Shown here: piece after piece, positions 1 through 14,400 of the stretch
How the letters are laid out: every line of letters begins with the position of its first letter
Numbering within the stretch: position 1 is the stretch's first letter
NCBI GenBank assembly: GCA_029207755.1
Contig: JARCOQ010000016.1
Coordinates: forward strand, 16,203,307 to 16,267,306
DNA length: 64,000 bases
DNA from: Chamaea fasciata
Taxonomy: Eukaryota > Chordata > Aves > Passeriformes > Sylviidae
Direction of reading: 5' to 3'
Notes under the pieces: generated by a model
Database searches by the model: none
The model's input: only the letters and a program-made list of their open reading frames with translations
Told to the model about the DNA's origin: nothing
Program-made: the position numbers and the translations under genes

Positions 1-1432
1 TTCCTCTTGATTTCCTACCTTCCTAAGAAAATGGCTATCTATCATCCTTTGAACAGTGGACTGCAAAGCATTATCAGTTTTATAAGACCCTTATAAGACC
101 TAAATGAAGATGTAGACATCCAAGTTCTTTACAAGCATATCACAACCAGCATGCTCTGCTCCCAATGCTCTGAAATACAAAATAAACACACTAAGTTGTA
201 TCATCCTGGTTCCACAGATGAGCATCCAAGCCATCTCAGAGGAAAGATTAAAAAACCTGATGTCTCACAAAACAGAACCTAATCTCCCCCTCCCTCCTCT
301 ACCATGTGCCTCAGGACAAACTGAACTTGGAGACAGACACTGGAAATGAGGGGAAAATATTTTATTTGCACCAGCAAACCATTAATGTATGGATCAGTGA
401 TTTCTACAACTTAATGTACTCCACATGGCCACATTCTCTCCAAATGAAGCTTGTTTATTTACAACTAAGCTGAACTATAAAATAACTATCAGATCTGCTG
501 ACAAAACCAAGGAGTTACTGTGTCCTTACAATTGTGCCAACAACCTAAAACCTAAATACTAGGCTTTTTTTAACATCAGAGTGGGGAAAGAGCAGTAAAG
601 AGCTACTCCTCCCATAAGAACCTATTTTCTCCTTATTTGTCCTCAGACAGAGAAATGCCTCGCTCCAAACCCTCTCTGGACATGTCAGCTGTGGGACAGT
701 GCCACCTCAGGAGGAGAAGGTTCAGCAAGCAACTGTTACAAAGCACCTTCTCTAGGTAGACACAGGAGAGCCAAGAATGCCAGACAGCTCCTGAAGGAAT
801 ATTCATTCAGTGTTTGTATTATGAGGAGGTGGATTCAGCCTTCATTTTACTGACTCTCAGAATAGTACAAGTGTCACACCTTTAAGCAATGATTCATTTT
901 TTCCTCCTACTTGTATGTCATTTCCCTCCACTGTATTTTTTATCGGTATGTAACTTGTGTCGTTTACATCTTCACTGCATTACAAGTACTCTTTTAAGAA
1001 AAAAACTTGATACAATGCACATTCAAGATGTCCTCTTTCATGGAAAATCAAGGACCAGGGGTTCACAGCATTGCCATGGATCCAGGGGGACAGTGTTTGC
1101 AGGCACAGGCACTGTGGCTAGCTGAGAAAACAGCATGCAGCAACTGGGATTTGCTCTTGACTTCTCCTTGCCCATGAACATAGGAAGATGGTATCCAAAT
1201 ACCTTCTGGCAGTTCATAGATTTTTATTTATTTATTCCAGTCTTCCTTTAGGAAGGAGTCATTTCAGCAATGACATCCCTTTGTAATCGTGGTGAAGGAA
1301 GTGTGTAGGATAATAAAGACAAAATCTTTTTTTTGTTAATGAGGCATATTTACCTTTTCGTGATTGTTTCAATCTAATTATATTCAATTTCTTTTAAAAA
1401 CCTGAAAGAAAAGTAGTTTTGTTTTACAATAG
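1..1432. other. intronic sequence, left edge
   Basis: IFT140 intron on the minus strand and TMEM204 intron or upstream sequence on the plus strand. No exon, RNA gene or clear repeat seen. Confidence 0.6.
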
Positions 1433-1873
1433 GTACAGGAAGAGACTAGGCTGGAGCTCCTCTGCTCTGGAGCCAGGCTGGGAGAGCTGGGGAGCTTCAC
1501 CTGGAGAAGAGAAGGCTCCAGGGAGACCTCAGAGCCTCTTCCAATGCCTCAAGGGGCTCCAGGAGAGCTGGAGAGGGACTGGGGATAAGGGACGAAGGGA
1601 CAGAACAAGGGGCAATTGCTTCCCACGGCCAGAGGGCAGGGTTAGATGGGATGTGGGAAGGAGTTGCTCCCTGTGAGGGTGGGGAGGCCCTGGCACAGGG
1701 TGCCCGGAGAAGCTGTGGCTGCCCCATCTTTGGAAGTGTCCAAGGCCAGTTGGATGTGGCTTGGAGCAACCTGGTCTCGTGGGAAGTGTCCCTGCCTGTG
1801 GCAGGGGGTAGAATGCAATGACGCTTAAGGTTCCTTCCGACCCAAACCATCCTGGGATTGTATGGTTCTCTGG
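1433..1873 (+). mobile_element. CR1 LINE fragment, 3' end
   Basis: Typical avian CR1 3' region, ending in the family's CCCAAACCATCCTGGGATT-like tail. It is 5'-truncated, and no intact reverse transcriptase frame is present. Confidence 0.85.
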
Positions 1874-3121
<1,248 letters not shown>

Positions 3122-3520
3122 AAGAGCACACTTGAAAGGGGAAAGATCTCCAAGGAGATCTGCACTGGAGTTATTTTCTATAAATATATGCTATAATTTA
3201 AGGGTTGAAAGACATCACAATGTTCACTTGAGTGGGCAGAGGCCCTCAATTATTATTCGGATGGGCTCCATCTATATACATATGTATAAACCACAATTTT
3301 TTATATATATATATATAAATAATATTATATTGCCCTCTCCTTCTGCTGTACAGCACAGAATTCTTGTGTTGGCTGCATGGCAGCAGGGTCAGCTGGAGAA
3401 GATACCAAGTGTGTGCAATGAGAATACAAGAAAGTGGGAACCAAACGCATTTTCTCTGTCTGCATCAAGTTCTCCTGCTCCCTAAAAATAAAACAAAAAG
3501 CTATAGGAGACCAGTGACAA
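3122..3520 (+). other. TMEM204: TMEM204 3' UTR with candidate poly(A) signal
   Basis: A non-coding stretch follows the stop codon, with an AT-dinucleotide patch near 3301-3317. An AATAAA at 3487-3492 is the first good polyadenylation signal. The true 3' end is inferred and could lie further downstream. Confidence 0.5.
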
Positions 3521-5298
3521 TAGCTTGGGAATTCACAGGTAATCTGAGAAAGCAGAAAACTCACCATAGATTAAGTGATGGGTTTAAAAGTGTAAATTTC
3601 ATTGCTTTCTAGTGCTTCTATTTACCTCTCTACAAGGAATGGATTCTCATTAGCTGCAACACCTGTTCCCAGCCCCAGGACAGACCAGAGAGTAAAAACC
3701 AACTAACTATTCTTATGTAAAGAAAGAGATTGCTGAAGAATTAAGGTGCATTTTTTTCAGACTTAGTTTTTGTATCCTGAGACATAGGCTTGCTAATGTC
3801 CTATGGTAAACAGACATTAAAAATGAGAAGGGTACACAGCTAAAAACAGGCCACACATGCTGCTGAAAAAATGTTTCAATGTTATACTGAGAGCAAATGT
3901 CCACCTGAGGCTACCTGAACTCCCTAATAATCAGATATATGATTAAATTACATTGTTGGGAACTTCTCTAAGTAAGAAATATTCCAGCCCAGATTGGTTT
4001 ATTTTCTCTCCAGCTAGTTTTAGCATTTGCTGTGACTTCAGAATGCCATGGCAGGACACCAGCTCTGCCCAGAGCCACAAAACACAGGGAATATTGGAGA
4101 ATAGAGCTGCCACTCAAGCACCCAGACTGGAGAATAAGACAAATATACAGGACTTCAGGATTTTGAGATTTAAAAACAACCTTGCTGATAACTTAATATG
4201 ATAATGAAGTGAAAAATTAATGCCTTTAGAATTAAGTACAATGTTTATAAGCCTTACCCTGCGAGGCACATGGCTTTACAAAAGTCATATGCATCTAAGT
4301 TTCAGAAAGAAAAACAACACATCAAAAACTATTACGCAGGAATACACGGGATACAGGAACCTGAGGCTGTGACAGGTGCGTAAGCACACTCAGAATGCTG
4401 CTCTGAGCACAGTTAGTGATAGGTTTGAGGGACCATGAGCTGTGAATGTTACAAATTCCTTAGGACTGTTGTGTTGGTCCCAGCTGAGTATACTGCTTTG
4501 CTTCTTTATCATTATTTCCACACTTTGTTAAAATGTAATCAAGCTGGCTCTTGAGTTCTGCTCTGCACTCAGTTTGGATACGATAAGAAACTCAACCCCG
4601 ACTGCTGCTTTGCACCACATTCCAAATGAGCAACACTCCACAGAGACTGATGCTCTAGAACAACTGCACTGCTCTAGACTGTCAGGGGAAATACCATAAA
4701 GCTGACAAAGAGTTTCTTCTAGCAGTAGGTTTGTAAAAACCAACTAAGATTAGTATTCATCTGCCTGCATTAATTTTCTGGGGAAAAAAAAATCCAGAAA
4801 CAATATGTTATGATTAAATGAAGCAGTTTTTAAAATAAAATATTAGAGTATTTAAGAGACATTATATTATTTCCTCTAATATTGCAATATCCATATTATA
4901 ATAATGTACATGTGAATTTAAAAATCAGCCATGTGGTCCGTAAATCTGTAACAATCGGAATTGCTGTGATTATTTTAGATGTATAAATAAAATTGTGAAT
5001 GTTCATTTTCTGCTAGTGATGACATTTTTGCCATTCAGACACAGGGTAAGGTTGCAGATTATCAGTAATTCTTTCTCTTTTAGTAAAAAAGAATCCACAA
5101 TGTGTTCTAGACAAAGAATGAACAGATAATGTAATAAAATGTCTGTGAGAAAGATGTTTCATCTGGTTAAAAATGAAAGGGAGAATGAAATCAGAGAGGG
5201 AAAAAGTAAGGAGAATCTAGGAAGATCTACACTTTATACAAACTTTTAACAAAAATAAACTGCACCCATGAAGAAATACATACAAATAGTTCTGATAC
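3521..5298. other. IFT140 intron
   Basis: AT-rich unique-looking sequence; no exon or repeat recognised. Confidence 0.6.
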
Positions 5299-5495
5299 CT
5301 TTTTATCAGCTTGATGGATTTGAAGGCCTCATCCATGTCTCCCGCAGTCAGATAGTAGCTGAAGTTCAGCATGGCATCCTGGGTGGTCTTATCACAGTCT
5401 CCCAATCCAATGAAATCTCTCATGGGTCTTCTTGCAACCATCTGAGAGACTGTTCCTGAGCCAGACTCTGATGCTCCCTTCTCAGCTTCTCCCAG
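5299..5495 (-). CDS. IFT140: IFT140 coding exon 17 (last in window)
   Basis: An acidic linker ([18 protein letters not shown]) is followed by [20 protein letters not shown] and [14 protein letters not shown], the transition from the second propeller to the TPR-like solenoid. Acceptor TTTTAG|CTGGG and donor AAAAG|GTATCA frame 197 nt, ending in phase 2. The next exon is left of the window. Confidence 0.95.
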
Positions 5496-8400
5496 CTAAA
5501 AGGAGAAGGTTATCATATAGGTATCAAGCAAGTTGAAACTTACTCCTTTGTACATGTAATTAATTACATTATTCCCACCACAGTCCAAGTTTTTATATCT
5601 GCAGGACCATGATCAATAGCGACAATAGTTACGAAGTTTCAGAACTTCCTAGAAAATGCCAGAAAATATGGAATGCCATAGAAGAGATTAGCATATTGCA
5701 GTGAACAATCACAGCATGTCAGTGATCACTGGAGATTGATAATATACCACAGAAATGTAACCTCCTATTACTACAGTAATTATTATTTTTTAGATATATA
5801 TGTATTATAATAGTACTACCATTACAATAGCAACTGTTAAGTTCCCAGATTTCTGAAGATTTCAGTTAAACACCTCTCTAAGTTTAGTCTCTTCTCAAAT
5901 ATTAGTCTGCTGTTCTGAAAGTTAACTATACAGACCAAATTCTTTTATCCTTGCCTTCATGTCCATCTTATGACTACTGAAGCTCAGGTTCAAACCCTTC
6001 CCCTTACAACTGGCAGTTCTAAAGCTTCAGGGACACTTCTACCACTTACTGAAAGGCAACTCAAAGCAATTCAATCAATATGCAGAAAAACAATAAAGTC
6101 TTAATCCTCAATATCAAATGATCTGTGTCTGGAGTATAACAAGGAAATTTTCCCAAGCCAGGCACAGAGGAAGATCATCTGAGTCACAAAGGATGCCAAT
6201 CGTTTAGTTACATAAGATTACTAAATTTTATGGCATACAGAAGCCAATAGAAATTGTATTATATTATAATAAAAAGGAAGTCCTGGGTAGAGTAAAAGAC
6301 AGAAATCAAAAGCGCAAATCCGTTTGACTAGAACTTGAGGAATTTCTGGAACCAGGACAGTAAAGACACAGAGAATAAGGAGAAACCCTGGAATGAAACT
6401 TGGTCAACAAAGCTTGTTGCATCAACTTGATTTGCTGTATTTAAAGCAGACTCTGGTCTTACACTAAATTAGGTTTCCCAAATGAATACAAAGTGATGTA
6501 AAAAGTGACTTTGTCATAAAGGGACAACTACCTTCCAAGAAAAGAGAAATGAGAGAGGAGCAGAGGATGAAGGAAGAGGACCAAAGCAATGCAGATACTT
6601 ACAGGTTTATAAACACATCCCCTCTGAAAACGCAACTAATGGCAGCAATAATCCATACAGAGTAAAAAAAAAAAAAAGGAAAGAAACAATATCAAAGTAA
6701 AATAGCATGAGATGATGGAGAAATGTTAAAAAGAAAGATTGGACAATGCAGCATATCATAATTGACCTTTCAGTTTAAGGGAAAAAGAAAAGTAAACACA
6801 GTACAACTCTAAAAGTTGTCTGCACAGGAAGACTGACAACAGGCAGTGCTTTGATGGGGAAGAATTGCAAAGTGCTGCTCTGAATCTGAACATAGTAAGT
6901 AGATACAATCTCCCTGTCTAATAGTGCTGCCATACTACAAGAGGATTAGAAGTCTCATTAATATTAATTTCCTGTAGGTTTTACAAAACTAAATACATAA
7001 GTATAGTAAATGGCTGTTACACTCTCCCTACAAGACAGGAACAGAGCAAATCAACACCCTAAGAATCATCAGGAAACTCAGGTCAAAACTTAACCAGAAA
7101 CCACTCAGTAGGTGAAAGGCTGCAGCTCGCCCAGTATGCATGCAATTATGTAGGGTATAATTTACCTGAGATGCAAACAGTTTTGGATTGAAATTCAAGT
7201 TTTAGAAGTTAGAGCCCGCATTCTTGGCATTTACAGCACACAGGCACTTGCTGATGGTACAGGATGACTATTCTTGCTCTCTCAGGTATTCTTGGAGATT
7301 AAGCTTCATTCCAGTAAGGAAGTGGGATGTTTCTGCCAAACTCAGTATGAAATGTCCTGTCTTACAGCCTACATAAATCTCACACACATCCCCATCTTGT
7401 ACTGGCAGTAGGCACAGTGACCAGATAAAGCAGAGTTTTTTCACATCCCTTTTTCAATTGCATTACCCTGTTTCTCCTACACTTGTACATCACATTCAGC
7501 TTACAATACCCATGAAAAGCCATTTCATTACGAATTCCACAATTCTGCCAAATTCATTTGCATCAGAATTATCTTTATGTCATTTCTACAAGTGATGCAT
7601 CCCCTGCCATTGAAGTTGCTCTACCTACCCCAAACGCGATTTGGTTAAATTTGATCCCTATACAGTGGAAAGTCTGGGAAGGGAAGGAATTCTTAAGGAT
7701 TACCTCACCTTTTTTGCAAAGTAATAATGTGGCACCTCTATGCCCAGAAGAACCTGGTAGGATGAGGGCAATGGAAAGCTGTCCTGCAGCAAAAGGCCAT
7801 GCTCTTCAGTGCTGAAGAATGATATAATCCAAACATCCATCTGGAAAAGGAAGAAAAGCGCTGTTTTGTTTTTATGCTGCAATATCCTTCTTTCTTTTTA
7901 TTTTCCATATTCACTTGGCAGAAGCTTCTCTTGACAGTAGTACAACCTATACCTTCAGACACAGCTGCTGGGAAGGCAGAGCCACACGCTTCCTCCCTAC
8001 AGCGAGCAGCTAGCACCTCACTCTGCATTCCAGACTGGTCCTCCTGCACAGAGACCACCACCTCTACCTCAGCAACCAGCTTCACCCCCATAATGAGAGA
8101 AGCCCCTGGCCACAGATGGCTGCTTCAGGCATCTCTCTCAGAGATCTGGCTCAGGGCAAAAAAACAGAATGACAGAATGGTTTGGGTTGGAAGGGGCTTT
8201 AAAAACTATCTAGTTCCAAACCCCTGCCAGGGCAGGGACACCTTCCACTAGACCAGGTTGCTCCAAGCTCTGTCCAACCTGGCTTTGAACACTTTGAGAG
8301 ATGGGGCAGCCACAACTATTCTCAACTTTTTTGAAAAACATTATATTATTCCCGTTGTAAGTTCATCAGCTCACTGACTGCTTTGAGTTTCCAGGAAATA

Positions 8401-11400
8401 TATCATCCAAAATACATCATTCAAAAATAGTCCCTCTAGCAGTTTAAGTATTGACCTGACTCAAGTTCAAATATTTATTTCCAGCAGAAGTTAATCAGAC
8501 TTCTCATTTACTAAAGCATAAACAGAGAGTAAAGAGTTCTGTTGGATAAGGGGCAAAAAGTAAGTTGCATTCCTTTTATATCTTTTTTTTCAACTTTATT
8601 TAGAAGCCAAGTATTTTTAAGTATTTTACTTGAGGAATATTAGGTTGAATCGTTCTTCTCTTTGCTAGAAGACCCTGGTCAGGCCTTTCGAGACATCCCT
8701 ATCCCATTTCTCCTTTTCACTTTGATCTGCACATGGTTCTTCTAAGGTCATTTTTAACCAAAAGACACAAAGAGCTTTATACCTCTAATTTTATGAGATT
8801 TAGTTAAAATAAGGCACAAATATGAAAACTTGAGATTATAATGGGTGTTTCAAATCAACAGAATGTTTATGCAGGATAGGCAGTTCTGTACAGACAAAGT
8901 GGTAAGGAGCAGTACAAACACAATAGCAGGGGAAGAATTGTTTGTGTGATAGAAGAAATCGTTAATTAGATCATTTCTGATCAATAAAAATGAAATCTTT
9001 TTTTCTAATGTAAAAAAGATCATAACAGATAATTTTTGAAGTCCCATAAAAATGTACAGTGTCTTTCCAGAAAAGCAGAAGATGGGAGGGACTGGGTGGA
9101 AGAGCATATTTCTCTGTTCACCTTAACAGTAGTGTCCCTGTTATTCTATCAAGTTAATTCTTGCTGCTAAAAGTGGACTCGAGATATAAAATCAGCAATT
9201 TTTAAAGTTACAAACTTCTAGATTATCAATCTAGATTATCCTGAAAAACTGTAGTCCAGATACAAGCTTGCATTACGGTCATTCCCAAAATTCTATCACA
9301 GCTAAAGAAATCCCCTCTTTTTCTACTTCACTGTATGCAAGCTCGGCCCAAACCAGAGGGCTGCCACAGAGGGACTGCCTGAACCACAGACACCAAACAC
9401 AGGGTTCACGATTCATTTTTGCACGTAGTAAAGTGTACTACCCACTCCTACATCCTTAATGAAGCACAAAGGATTTATTACTTGGACAGGAAGAACTCCA
9501 CGTAGAACAAGATAAAAATAAAAAAGACCGTACTGTGCCCTCAGTCTGGTTTTTCTTTTGGTCTGGAAGATGGAGGCTGGTTTCAGGAATTGCTTCACAT
9601 ACAAAAAGTCTTGGTTCACTCTGGTCCCAGAAATGGCAAGCAGGGATGTGACTGTGCAACTCTGGATACTCCACTACAGACCTACCAAGAGACGAGAAAA
9701 AATGTAGAAAGGGAGACAAAGTAATTCCACCAGCCCATTCAGTGCATGAGTGTAAATAAAGCTCATCAAGGGATCATTCGCAGTTATTTATACTCTGTAT
9801 TAGAACATTACCAGATGCTCCTAACATTTTACACATGGCAATGACACTTCTAGTTTGGTCTGTTACACTGGCAGTGGTGATAGAACAGAAAGCATTTTGG
9901 TACAGAAAAAGTTGGCACTGCCTATAGAAACAGATGCTTAAAATCTAGATTTTAAGATCCCCTGAGATTGCAGATCCTACAGAAACACTTGAACATCCTT
10001 CAAACTATCTACCTCAGTCCCTGCTGCTGTTACACAGGGTTTACCTCAGCTCGGTCTTCAAACCACGGAATCATTAAGATTGGAAGAGCCCTCTAAAATC
10101 AGCAAGTCTAACCATGCACCCAGCACCACCACCACATCCACCACTAAACCATGTCCCAGAGTGCCACATCCACACATTTTTTCCTTCCACATTCCACCAC
10201 TGCTGTGGCCAGCCCATTCCAACGCCTGACAATTCTGCCTGAAGAAATTTTCCATAATACCCAATCTAAATCTTTACTGGAACAACTTGAGGCCATTTCC
10301 TCTCATCCTATTGATTGTCACCTGAGAGAAGAGACCTACCACCACCTGGCTACTGCATGTCAAGAACTCTGAGGCACTGTGGAAGAACACATAAAACACA
10401 AGGACTTCCCCTGCAGCCTTGGGAAAGCCAGTCTCTGGCAGCAATTTAAATAATAACATCTTACTGCCTCCTTTGGGCATTTCAATACTGTTTCAGTTCC
10501 AGGCACATCAAGACTCCAGACATACAGAATCACATTATTTTACTAATGGCTTAGTATTCATTCTTCTGGAAAAATGTCAGATTATTTAAAAGAGAAACCA
10601 AAGACATCATTAAAGTATTTTCTCACTTGCTGTCACCATTGAAGGGTGGAATTTGTGGGGAGGATTGGAGTAGGACTAGAGGGCAAATTAAAAGAGACAT
10701 TCCAAGAGGTACAGAGACACCCTAAGTCCTCTCCCTCCCATGGAATTCAAAACCAGTAAATTGCAAACTGCAAAACAGAATTTGTGTAAAAAACCTGGGA
10801 GTGTTTAGATTTTGCCTCAGGAGGAGGGAAAGAGAAGCAGAAGAGGTGTAGATGATTATCACGTTCTGCTTCGTTTACTCACTCTAATTTGAAGATCCTT
10901 TAAAAGGAAGAATAGACAAATGGATTATTCACACAGACTATCTAACAATCAAGCAGTGAAACAGCATTCCTGGCTTGGGTTGGCCTCTGTTGGGCTACGC
11001 AAGATACTGCACCTGGAAACAACTTCCTCACTTACTCTTGACTACACTACCACATAACCAAACAGGATGTAAGACCCCAGATTTGCATTGGCCTTAGTTT
11101 TTGATGAGCTGGGAAGTTTCTTCTGGCTTTCAGTGGTAAGCAGAGTAATTCCTTTTTTTTCTTGTAATACCTATAGCAGATAGTCGCTAAAAAAGCAATC
11201 CACCTGTTCCAATGCTGGTTTTTCTTAAGAAAAATACAGTCAGAAAAATTATTGTAAAATCAAATGGGAATTAGTACTTTTATATTGCACCATACTTTCA
11301 CAAGCATTTCTACTTCACTGCATTGTGCTGCTAGGATTTCTAATGCACTTCCTACAGCACAGACTGCATGAACTGAAAGGTATCAATCCTTAATAGAAGT

Positions 11401-14400
11401 CTATTCTATTCTATTCTATTCTATTCTATTCTATTCTATTCTATTCTATTCTATTCTATTCTATTCTATTCCATTCCATTCCATTCCATTCCATTCCATT
11501 CCATTCCATTCCATTCCATTCCATTCCATTCCATTCCATTCCATTCCATTCCATTCCATTCCATTCCATTCCATTCCAACTCTCCCTGAATTTCTCTTCT
11601 ATGAATTTGTCTAATATCTCCATGAGCCCTTCCTTCATCTTCTCTACTTCTTTTGCAAGGAGTTCCTTGGTTTAGCTGCATGTTGGCTGAAGAACTACCT
11701 CCTGCTTATTTTGAGCTTGCTTTCTGGATGTGTTGATTCGGCATAGCCTGGTGTTTGGCCACAGGGGGGAGGGGAGGGGGGTGCCACAAGGGTAATTTCT
11801 GTGAGAAGCTGCTAGAAGCTTCCACCATGACTGACAGAGCCAACCTCTAATGGCTCTGAAGATAGACATGCTGCTGGTAACGCTTCTGTGATGATGTATT
11901 TAAGAAAAAAAATCAGAACAGCGCACACACAGTATTCCCCCAGGGGTGGGGAGGCGCCACGGCCACCACCATGCCAGCACAGCCCGCAGCGAGCCTTGCC
12001 TGCCTGGCCGCCCCTAGCCAGTTGAGCTGCAGGCAGAAGGGCAGTGGCAGTGGTGGCTTCCCTCTCCTGGTGCCCCACATAAAGAAAGGTGATAAATAGC
12101 ACATGACCCATGGTGACCACCCCTGCAATGGCAGCAGGGCTGCCTGGCTGGCAGTGAAAGCATGATGAGCCATTCCCTGACACGCAATCTAGACGAGACC
12201 AATTTCTCAGTGATGCGGAATCTTGCAAGAATCTTTGAATTAGTGGAACTTGTTGACAATGGTCCCTTGCTTCCAAACTTCCTATCCTTCACAGACTGCA
12301 CCCCATGGACGAGTGACCCATACCACAACAGTTTTGGGAAGACTGCCTGTGGGAGGGACCCCATGGCATAGCAGAAGAAAGACTCCTCTCCCTGAGCGAG
12401 CAAAAGAGATATTGAGTTACAAAGTGACCAAAATTCCCATGCCCTATCTCCTTGCACTGTCGGTGAGAAGAAGGGAAGGGCTGGTGGGAAAAGAGGTGCT
12501 TTAAGGGCTTATTTTACTTCTCATTATCCTCCTCTGACTCTGTTAATAATAAATATACTTTATACCTTTAAATTTAAACCCATTTTGCCCTTACAGCGTT
12601 TTTCTCCCAGTCCTTATCTCAACTCATGAACCCTTTGTTAACTCCGGTTTTTTTTCTTCCCTCCTCTCTGCCCAAGTGTAAAGACGAGGGTAAGTGAAAA
12701 ACTCTTGTGGGTGCCTAGTATTTGGCCAATGTCAAACCACAACACTGGAACCTTCATTTGACACTCCCTAGCTCGCATTATTGGAATAGACAGGGATGAA
12801 GCCTGATGGACATAAATTCACCAGTGTTAATTAGCTCTTTAGAAATAAATAATTAAATTCATACAAGCTCTTTCCCAAGACGGAGGAATGTCAGAATCAA
12901 GATGTGCCTCTCCTTACAGGGCAGATTTCCATCTTAAATCCACCATTAATACTTCTTGAAGTAAGAGCTCCTTACTTGCCAATGCCTTGTCCAGCAGAAA
13001 GGTTCTCTCTACCACCTCCCTGTTCAGCCTTAAAATCAAAGAGCGTAACTTGGTCCATTTCAACATCATAGAAATAGATCTTGGAATCGATGTTCCCATC
13101 TGCCTACAAGAAAGGAAAAAAAGAAGAATGCAGCCAGAAAGAATAGGTATGTTTATCCCATCTGCTCCATGCTCTCAACTTTCTTCACTGGTCATCACAT
13201 AAGGTCATTCTCACTAAGAAGTACGAGCAAATTCCTGGCTGTTTTACTATTCCAACAAGTCAGCCTTGGGTTTCTTTGAAATGCTACAAAGCAGCTTTTT
13301 AGACTAAAATCTTCCTTTTCTGGATTGCTCCCAAAACAGTACAAAGCCTTAAGAGACTTTAATTAATGCCGGGACATGACATTTCATTACGTGACTCAAT
13401 ACACTGCCTGAACTGGGTAGGTTTACGTCTGAGATGTGATTCTTGTGTCCTCAGTAATCTTGACCCACACCAGTCTATGAACCAATGGACAAGTCCCTGA
13501 GTGAAGAGCTGTGCCTCACCCTGTTGACAAGGATGCTGACTTTGCTGCCGTTAGCATTGCACTTCACAGACACAATGTCTCCGCAGCCAGGGAGCAGCTT
13601 GGATAAACTCTTGCTGTTGCAGTGCACTTTTGCCTCCCTGTGGGAAGGAATAAACTTCAATTATATGGCGGCAAGCAACAGGCAATATGCATCAGCCAAA
13701 ACATTTAGCAAATTATGGGTAACACTTTTAAAAGCAAACTATTTTAACTGCATGACAGCACTGCCCCAGACTCCCCCTTCCTCTCCAGAGGATTGCTGCC
13801 ACTGCGTTTCTTTCAGGAAAAAATTAACAGAAACTCTTCCCTCAATGAAACAGCAAGAATAAACATCAGTGCTTCTACAGGATTCCCAAAACATGGCTAT
13901 ACAGCAAGAACATCTAACCATAATTCTGAATTCAGAGGCCTGCCTTTCATACAGAAGTAAGTTGAAGAGTACCATGAATGTTGAATAGAGCCCATCACAT
14001 ATAAGTTCTGTATATGGAAAGTACACTGTGGAGCAGGAGTAAAGAAATGTCATTGAGGGGCATATTTATATATTTTATTGTCTCGAAATAATCTTATTGC
14101 TGGTATAGATACAAACCCAGTTATCAGGCAGCAACAAAGGGGACAAATCTCATGAAACAAAAGAATGCAGCAAAAAGAAGCGACAGTAATTTGAAGAGAC
14201 AGCCATTTAGAGCTATAATATAATCTCATGAAAACACAAATCTTTGATTCTATAAAAATAACATTTGTTCTAAGCCCACTATGGTGCCCTGAAATAAAAG
14301 CGCTACAGTTTGAGAAGGGGCATCTTTCAGCACCAAATACAAAAAAAATTATCATAGTATGCAGGAGTGAAGCTATTTTTTTTCCACTATCAAACATCTT

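Noticed and set aside
11401..11575. CRISPR-like regular repeat
   Set aside because: Perfect short tandem pentamers without spacers in a eukaryotic genome; a microsatellite.
11456..11681. Minus-strand EWNGM-repeat open frames
   Set aside because: Translation of a perfect pentanucleotide array; stop-free by chance.
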